Origin: Paraphaeosphaeria minitans
Lineage: Eukaryota > Ascomycota > Dothideomycetes > Pleosporales > Didymosphaeriaceae
Direction: 5' to 3'
Length of the DNA stretch: 64,000 nt
Assembly (NCBI GenBank): GCA_015832175.1
Contig: WJXW01000009.1
Span: forward strand, 1,736,001 to 1,800,000
A model generated the notes under the pieces. It searched no databases. It had not been told where the DNA came from and saw only the letters and a program-made list of their open reading frames with translations. Shown here piece after piece: positions 57,274 to 64,000 of this stretch. The translations under genes were made by a program, and so were the position numbers. How positions within the stretch are numbered: position 1 is the first letter of the stretch; each line of letters starts with the position of its first letter.

Positions 57274-57290
57274 TCTTAAACACTCTTAAT

Positions 57291-59175
57291 ATAAGTACTT
57301 TACAAACTCTTACCTCTTCTATAGCTTTAGGTGCCGCTAAGATTACTCCTATAAAGGATAGTAGTAAGGCGTATAAACCTAATCTCTACTTTGGCAAACA
57401 ATCTTAAACTAACGTCTAGATTCTCTAGTTAGACCTCTACTTCTTTAACTTAGACAAACCCCTTAAAGACAAAAAGAAGGTTATTTTTGCAGCGATATAT
57501 ATGCGAGGAGATGTAGGATTATAGATCTATCTCTACTTTAAAAAGTACCTAGGAATAGACTACAATAATAATAATAACAATTACGTAAACAAGTACACTA
57601 ATGTAGTTAACATTATTAAAGATTATAATAACTTTAAGAAATGCCTTAAATAACTCTTTAGAATTGCTAATAAGGACTCTATTACGAAAGTAAAGATTTA
57701 GACTATAACTTAGAAACAATTAGTAGCTAAGTATATAGCTAAGTTTTGTAGGTACGCTATATAACTTAACTAGGACAATAAATCTCTTTAGGATATATAT
57801 AAATAAGGACTTAAATAGAAACTATGTAAGGAACTCTTACGTAGTAGTGCACAAATCGCTAACCTTAAAAAACTATATAAAGAAACTATTAGGATTAATA
57901 GAGAGTAGTTTTTATTGCAACAAGAGCTCTACTAAAACCCTAGGGCAATAAGCTTTAGATAACTAGTAAAAGTAGTTTATAAGAACCTTATTAGAATTGT
58001 CTAAAAGCAATAGCTAAGGAACTACTAGAGATACAAACTAATAGAAGATGTCTAGTTTAACTATATAGGCAAAAGAAAAGGAGGAAGGATAGGCCCTAAG
58101 TAGCCTAATAAACGCGTTTTTAATAGAAGTTAACAACTAATAACTAAGACCTATAAATGCTTTACATGTAGCAAACTAGACTACATAGCCAGGAACTGTA
58201 GATCGAAGAATAAAGTCTATTAAACTGAGTTAAATGTACTAACTATTAAGGACTAAGAACCTAATAAGAAATAAAAAGTTGTTATAACGTTATTTAGTTA
58301 CTAACGCGTTACACTAGAGTAAAGTAAGCAATTAGATTTACCTAACTTATAACTATACAAAGATCTAGAAGATAACTCTAATATATACTATAACGTAGAA
58401 GATATAGAAGAGATACTAAGATCTCCTACTCCTCACCTATAAAGTAGGCAGGAAGAAGACAACCCTATGTTACCTAAGTACAAACTAAATATTTAGGATT
58501 ACATAGAACCCTACTAAGCACTAAAAAGAATGCAACCCTATAAAAATAAGAAGTTAGACTACGTACTAAAGTACTACCTAGACTACTAAAATCCTATATA
58601 CTAATTCTATATGTGGATGTATTGCGAAGAACCAATATACGTATAACATAAGGCAAAGAAAGAGGAGAATAAGAAATAACTTAAAAAGAAACTGCGCTAT
58701 AGATAGATATAGATAGACTGCCCTATTACAGCTTGCGACAAACACCTCTAGAATAAATAATAAGTAAAATACTTTCCTTACCTCGCGCTAAAGGGCAACA
58801 AATGCTGTAATATACTTATTAATAAAGACTACATATAACTATACTAGTATACGTGCCTAAACTAAGACTGCGAATACTACTATATAGCTAAACATTTAGA
58901 TAGCTTTGCAAACTGCCCTATGTAAAAAGTAATAACAGAGCTACTAATTTAACTAGTATATAGAAATAGTAAAGACTGCGGAAGGAAAAACAGAAGAACA
59001 TCTTTATAAGAAGAAGAAGAAGAAAATAATCTATATAAGCTATATACTTAAGAATAATAACAGAAGCGGATACTTAGAAACGTATACTAGACACTAGAAC
59101 TTAACTATAACTTACACAAATAGATGTCTTTTTTAGGCCTAAACTTAGACAAGAAAATGCCTTTATTAAATTAAA
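57291..59175 (+). pseudogene. gag: gag of element K
   Basis: A probable ATG (now ATA, 57291) opens a frame of about 628 codons with constant phase. In order: Gag capsid-like region (to about 57950), basic linker, CCHC zinc knuckle at 58158-58200 (C-F-T-C-x4-D/Y-I-A-R-N-C), then about 320 further residues. The latter include a second Cys/His cluster (D-C-P-I-T-A-C-D-K-H, K-Y-F-P, T-C-L-N-x-D-C) around 58710-58925 and a Glu run near 59010. It ends in overlap with pol. Roughly half of this Gag lies after the usual zinc knuckle, which is longer than typical. TAA/TAG stops inactivate it. Confidence 0.9.
59129..59135 (+). promoter_or_regulatory. Candidate -1 ribosomal frameshift heptamer (element K)
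   Basis: In the gag frame the codons are TCT TTT TTA, giving the canonical slippery form X-XXY-YYZ (T-TTT-TTA). A -1 slip places the ribosome in exactly the phase used by protease, RT and integrase. Confidence 0.65.
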
Positions 59176-62100
59176 TACTATAGTAAGCATAGTATTAATT
59201 AAGCTACTAGTATAGCTTAAAGGAATATAGGCTTAAGCTCTTATAGACTTAGGAGTAGGAAAGAACTTTATATTTTATTAGATAGTAAGACAAGCAGGAC
59301 TTATAATATTAAAGAAAAAAGTACCCTATATTGTCTATGTCGCGAATAGATCCCTAATGCCTAAGACACCTTAAATATACTAGGAGGTTACTACCATAAT
59401 AATAGTCTAAGGATATAGAGAGGAACTTACCTTAGATGTCTTACTAGGATCTAAGCATAAGTTAGTCTTAGAATTACCTTAGTTAATAATATACAACCTG
59501 CAGATTAACTAGGGTATAAAGAAAATATTATTTAAACGCTATAATTATGCATTATAAGTAAAGCCTACGTATTAACTAAAAATAATAGTAGATAAGGGAG
59601 TTATTAATAACATAATACTGCGATAGATAGTTAAAAAACAGAAGCACACCTTAGTAGACGCTGGCAGGAACTACTAGGTTAAGAAGTGTAAGAAAGAGGA
59701 CAACAGCACACCCTTTACCTTACTAAGAGAGTATAGGAAATAAACGCATATATTTATAGAAAAGGAAGAAAAAGTAAACCTACTAGAACATTAACCCTAG
59801 GATCTTACAATAGACCTAGAAGAAGAGAAGACGCCACCCTTTAGACTACTATATAGTAAGACAGGAGAAGAACTCCTTAAAGAACGTGATTTCATTAAAA
59901 CAAACCTTAAGAAAGGATATATATAACTATTAAAGTTACTAGCAGTAAGCCCTTTTATGTTTATTAAGAAAAAGGATAGATTAGATAGACTATACGTTAA
60001 CTACTAATAACTTAACAACATAACAATAAAGAACCAATATCTACTACTAAATATTACAGAGCTATAAGATTAACTATCTCAAGCTAAGATATTTATAATA
60101 ATAGATCTAAAAGACGGTTACCACCTTATATAAATTAAGAAAGGTAAAGAATAGAAAACAGCGTTTTAATTACGCTATAGACTATTTAAATATAAGGTTA
60201 TGCCTTTTAGACTTACAAACGCACTAGCAGCTTTTATAGCACTTATTAACAACGTACTCTGCGAATATCTAGACATATTTGTTATTGCGTATATAGACGA
60301 TATCCTCGTCTTTTCTAAAAGCGAATTGGACTACACTAAGCATGTACAGATAGTACTAGAAGCACTAGATAAAGCATGCCTTTACATTAAACTTAAGAAA
60401 TGTAAGTTTAACGTTAAATAACTTGAATTCCTAGGACACATTATTACTATAAAAGGAATTAAGATAGTACTAAGTAAAGTTAAATGCATTAAGAACTAGC
60501 TAATACTAAAAATAGCCAAGAACATCTAAGAATTCTTAGGATTTTATAGATTTAATCGACAATTTATCTAAGATTACGTAAAGGTTATAATACCTTTAAT
60601 AAATCTTATAAAGAAGGACGTACCCTTTAAATAGATAGATAAGTGTAGAATGTTATTCCAACTCCTTAAAATAGTATATATTATGGAACCTGTCCTTGTT
60701 TATTTTAGAAGCGATAAACCACTACGCTTTAAAACAGACGCTAGCGATCTTACGCTAGGCGCCTACGCTAAATAAGAATATAATAGTAAATAGCACCTAA
60801 TTGCCTACTACTTATGCAAATTTAATAACGCTAAAACACAATACAACGTACACAATAAAGAACTCTACGCTATTGTTAAAGCCTTAAAGCACTAGAGGAT
60901 TTATACGCTTAGTTACTTAACACTAGAAATCTACATAGATTATAAAAACCTTTTAAGGTTCATAACGACGAAAGAACTTACGCTATAATAATAAAGATAG
61001 TTATAAACCACTAGGTAGTATAAGTTTAAAATCATCTATATAGCTAGGAAAGAAAATGGCAGAGTAGACGCTCTTAGCTAACAAAGTAATCTAGCAGGAG
61101 AAAAGGTAAAAACCTTCTCTGCAATCCTTTGCAAAGCCAAAGATAGATCTCTAGAGCTAATAGTAGAACTGAATTAACTTTTAGTAATTAACTAAGAAGT
61201 TCTAGAACATCTATAGACTAAGATTATCCAATAATACTACGATAACCCTATATATAGACACCTAGGTATTATAAAGACAATAGAACTTATTTAAAAGAAT
61301 TACACCTTTAAAGGAATTAAGGAAGCTATAATAACTTATATCTATAAATGTGCAGAATGCCAGAGAAACAAACATAGCACATATCTTAAATATAGAGAGA
61401 TGTAAGCAATCAGAATACTAACAGCACTATAGGAAGATATTGCTATAGATTTTGTCACAGGAATTCTAAACTCTAAGAATCTAATAATAGGAATTAAATA
61501 CAACAGCATACTAGTAATAGTCTACTAACTAACTAAGTATATTAAGCTTATTCTATGCCTTAGAAGAATAACAGCAAAAGAACTTACTTTTCTTATCCTG
61601 GACTAACTAGTTAGACACTACAGAATCCTAAAAATAATTATTAGCAATAGAGACAAGCTCTTTACGTTAAATTATTAGACAACGCTTATAGCACTGCTTA
61701 GAATAAAACAAAAGCTATTAACAGCTTACCATCTATAAACAGACAGACAGACAGAACGTACGAACCAAACTATAGAAACGTACCTACGCATCTACTATAA
61801 CAGTTAGAAGAATAACTAGGTTTCATTACTACCTATAGCACAGTTAGCCTATAACAACAAAGTATTAGCAGCATTAGGACATACACTATTCTATGTAAAC
61901 TACAGAAGACACCTATATCTCTTTAATTAATAATTTCCTACGACAATCAAAGCAAAAGAAGCTATAGATATAGTAGAAAATATAAAGAAAATACACTAAC
62001 AACTCTAAGAGAATCTTAAGAAAGCTTAGCAGCAATTAATTTTATATTAAAATAGAAAATAAAAAATAGCACCTTAGCTAAAGAAGGGGGATAAAGTATA

Positions 62101-62487
62101 TCTGCTTATAAAGAACCTTTGAACTTAGAAGAAAAAACACAAGAAACTAGATTATATTAAGGTTAGACTATTTTACATTTCTAAGCAAATATTACTAGTG
62201 AACTATAAGTTGGAACTACCGCCAGATGCGAAGATACACCTAGTATTCCACGTATTACTACTGGAACTAGCAGACCCTAATACACTAGTTAAAACCACCT
62301 TCTACTACCAGACTAAGGAAGAAAATGAATTTAAGGTTAAAAGAATTCTAGAATATAATTAGTATAACAATATATACTTTATTAAGTAGAAAGGTTACCT
62401 ATATAGTAAAAACACCTAGGAACTAAAAAACAATCTAGGAAACTGTTAGTAAAAGATTAAAGAATTCTATTAGAAATATAAATATAC
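59135..62487 (+). pseudogene. pol: pol of element K, least-damaged copy
   Basis: One phase from the frameshift site to the chromodomain. Landmarks: protease word A-L-I-D-L-G-V-G (59237; the Ser after Asp is Leu); RT with V-M-P-F-R-L-T-N-A and active site Y-I-D-D intact at 60290-60301, within a 73-codon stop-free stretch (60200-60421); RNase H T-D-A-S-D-L-T-L-G-A near 60736; integrase zinc region with H-L-G-I and C-x2-C (61260-61365); chromodomain at about 62375-62440 with its Trp codon now TAG. Stops remain, so it is not functional, but it is the best template for the family. Confidence 0.93.
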
Positions 62488-62967
62488 CTAGGAGGATTAC
62501 AGTACTAACGCTATAGTGTCCACTATATTAAGCGTTAACCACATTACTATAGAGTAACTAACAGTTGCTACAGCAGTAGGACAATTAATAGTATCTACAT
62601 TTACGTTCTTACTATCTATAGTTATTTCTGCAGCTAGACATAATATCTTCTTATAAGCACACTCTTTAGCCTAAGCTAGTATCTTCTTATTTTATAACAA
62701 CCGCACTATTAGGAGAGACAACGCCTTCTTATCCTCTTTAACCTTCTTTTTATACTCCTTACAAGTCTTATCTAGCGACAACTAGCTTATGTTTACACAC
62801 AGACAACCTAAGTAAACACATTTAAAACACTTTAAACCTAAATCTAGTATAACGTAGCAAACAGAACCTTTAAAACTACAATTAATATAAGGGCTCTTTG
62901 TAATAATATTAGCTTCTTAGATCTTGCAATATAATTAATGTTTTCAAATAGTAGAGTTACTAGGCAT
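62488..62967 (-). pseudogene. Antisense accessory ORF, type 1 (element K)
   Basis: ATG at 62967-62965, TAG at 62490-62488, 480 bp, the same as in A and B. The Cys cluster and Lys-rich helix (K-E-Y/x-K-K-K-V-K-E-D-K-K) are readable. There are a few TAA/TAG interruptions, including TAA at 62499-62497 where B has CAA. It lies 110 bp inside the 3' LTR, opposite to pol. No promoter could be defined; transcription would have to start in or near the 3' LTR. Confidence 0.62.
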
Positions 62968-63077
62968 AATACTAACAGACGTACTTATAGTAAGTGGGGT
63001 TAGCAGAACAGCTTATGTAACAATAGCTAAGGTCTAGACATGTAATTTAGGACAAATCTATAAAAAAGAGGGGATAA

Positions 63078-63507
63078 TGTTAGGATCTAAAATCTATATA
63101 ATAGCAAGAAGCTAGTTTTGTACCTAGTAGGCGCGTAGCAAGGATTAAGCGGGGACTTAATACTAGCTACGCCTTAAACAAAGGAGTTACGTAACTACTC
63201 TCTATAGAGCGCTTAATTGCTCTGTGCAGAGTATAACACACATAACTACTCTATACAGAGCGCTCTTTATAGAGCGCTCCCTATAGAGCGGACTTTGCTT
63301 AGTATATAGGAACGCGAGGATAGACTCTCTATACTTATATTTAATCTGTTTATTAATCTATTATTTGGATTCTAGTAGACTAAATTGTTAACTTATTACA
63401 CTTTGTAAGATACTATTATATTAATAAGACCTTCCACCTTCTATAAGTACTCCTGCCCAAGAACCAACCTTAACCCTTTAGGACTAGCTACCCTCTTGGA
63501 TTTAACA
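63078..63507 (+). repeat. 3' LTR of K (430 bp, U3 type 1)
   Basis: TGTTAGG...TTTAACA, preceded by the purine tract aaaaagagggga (63064-63075). The palindromic block is altered (agagcgctctttatagagcgct). Confidence 0.95.
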
Positions 63508-63512
63508 CTATA

Positions 63513-64000
63513 TTAAATACCTAGTAGGCTATAAAGCTTCTAATATCTACTAAATATAGATTCTCTAGCTTAATTAGGTAATTACTATACGAAACGTAAG
63601 GTTTAATAAGTCCTTATTTTATAAAGAATTAGAAGAATAATCTATTCTAAAGATAGAAGCGTTTAAAATAGTGGAAAGCCTCTAAGAAAGAGAGCTAAAT
63701 AATCTAGAAGAAGCGTATAAAGACGCGCTTAATATTCTTCTTAAAATAAATAAGTATATAAGAACTGCTACTAGACCTATAGGTAACTTTTAGGTGATTA
63801 AAAGTAAAGTAGGCTAGCTAAGTAATTAGGAACCTAAAGTACCTACTACTAAGTAAGCTGTAGGCTTAGCTAGCTAGCAGCTAAGAATTTGCTTAAGTAG
63901 GAAAGGAAGTATAGAACTTATAACCCCTAATTAGATACTAGAGCTAGGTAATCTTAGGGGTAATCCATTAAGCGATTAAGAGATATCTGGCAGCTACTAG
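63513..64000 (+). pseudogene. pol: Element J continued: copia integrase region
   Basis: It resumes J after K and parallels G minus-strand 44860 to about 44370, the region after the integrase core. It runs off the window end. Confidence 0.85.

Larger units (their letters stand above)
56844..63507 (+). mobile_element. Element K: full-length Ty3/gypsy chromovirus (6664 bp)
   Basis: 430-bp LTRs at 56844-57273 and 63078-63507, 5-bp duplication ctata on both sides (56839-56843, 63508-63512), inserted in J; G shows the empty site (ccata). It contains gag, a -1 pol frame, the chromodomain and the type 1 antisense frame. It is the only copy of its family complete in the window and the least damaged at the RT active site. 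Confidence 0.96.

Noticed and set aside
62500..63060. Extension of pol through the type 1 antisense region
   Set aside because: The pol-strand frame is also fairly open here, but conserved start, stop, length and Cys/coiled-coil composition favour the opposite strand; not fully excluded.

Overview
The window is a 64-kb block of nested, inactivated LTR retrotransposons from a fungal genome, most likely a filamentous ascomycete (Pezizomycotina). Every coding frame I could follow belongs to a retroelement. Apart from one apparent TGA, the in-frame stops I read are TAA or TAG, and they sit where Gln (CAA/CAG) or Trp (TGG) would be expected. TpA is in great excess while CpG-rich words such as gcgc and acgcg survive. 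This is the signature of repeat-induced point mutation (RIP, CpA to TpA on both strands), not of CpG deamination. I found no host gene, tRNA, rRNA or CRISPR array. I name the elements A to M for convenience.

Layout. 1-3797: end of gypsy/chromovirus element A, inserted into gag of sister copy B (3798-8849). B sits in the 3' LTR of a minus-strand copia element C1 (8850-15883). 15884-16560: gypsy gag fragment M. 16561-20459: truncated minus-strand copia L with a recognisable LTR promoter and primer-binding site. 20460-38290: a second minus-strand C copy (C2), broken by a short gag-only relative C3 (21853-25013), a solo LTR (26882-27118) and a complete minus-strand gypsy element D (27582-37190). 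38291-40377: 5' end of gypsy element F (same gag as A), interrupted by complete minus-strand copia G (40378-47695). 47721-54938: a rearranged pair, H (minus, truncated) fused to I (plus, truncated). 54939-64000: plus-strand copia J (G family), split by full-length chromovirus K (56844-63507, 6664 bp, 430-bp LTRs, 5-bp target duplication). Target-site duplications and interrupted homologies give the order of several insertions: J before I and K; C1 before B before A; C2 before C3, D and F; F before G and H.

How the parts work. Each complete element would make Gag, protease, reverse transcriptase, RNase H and integrase from a sense transcript. In the A/B/I/K family gag and pol lie in frames that differ by -1, and all three copies that reach this point keep the heptamer TTTTTTA in the gag frame at the overlap. 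RIP has changed the reverse-transcriptase catalytic Asp pair in five of the six copies where I could read it; only K keeps YIDD.

The main discovery candidate is architectural. Between the end of pol and the 3' LTR, every family in the window whose 3' end is visible (two gypsy, two copia) carries an extra reading frame on the opposite strand, tail-to-tail with pol. In the chromovirus group there are two unrelated-looking versions: 480 bp in A, B and K, and 561 bp in H and I. Each keeps exactly the same length between copies, and each joins a Cys-rich segment to a charged, Lys/Glu-rich helix. The version of the antisense frame changes together with the adjacent U3 while gag-pol, R and U5 stay the same, which suggests a swappable 3' cassette.
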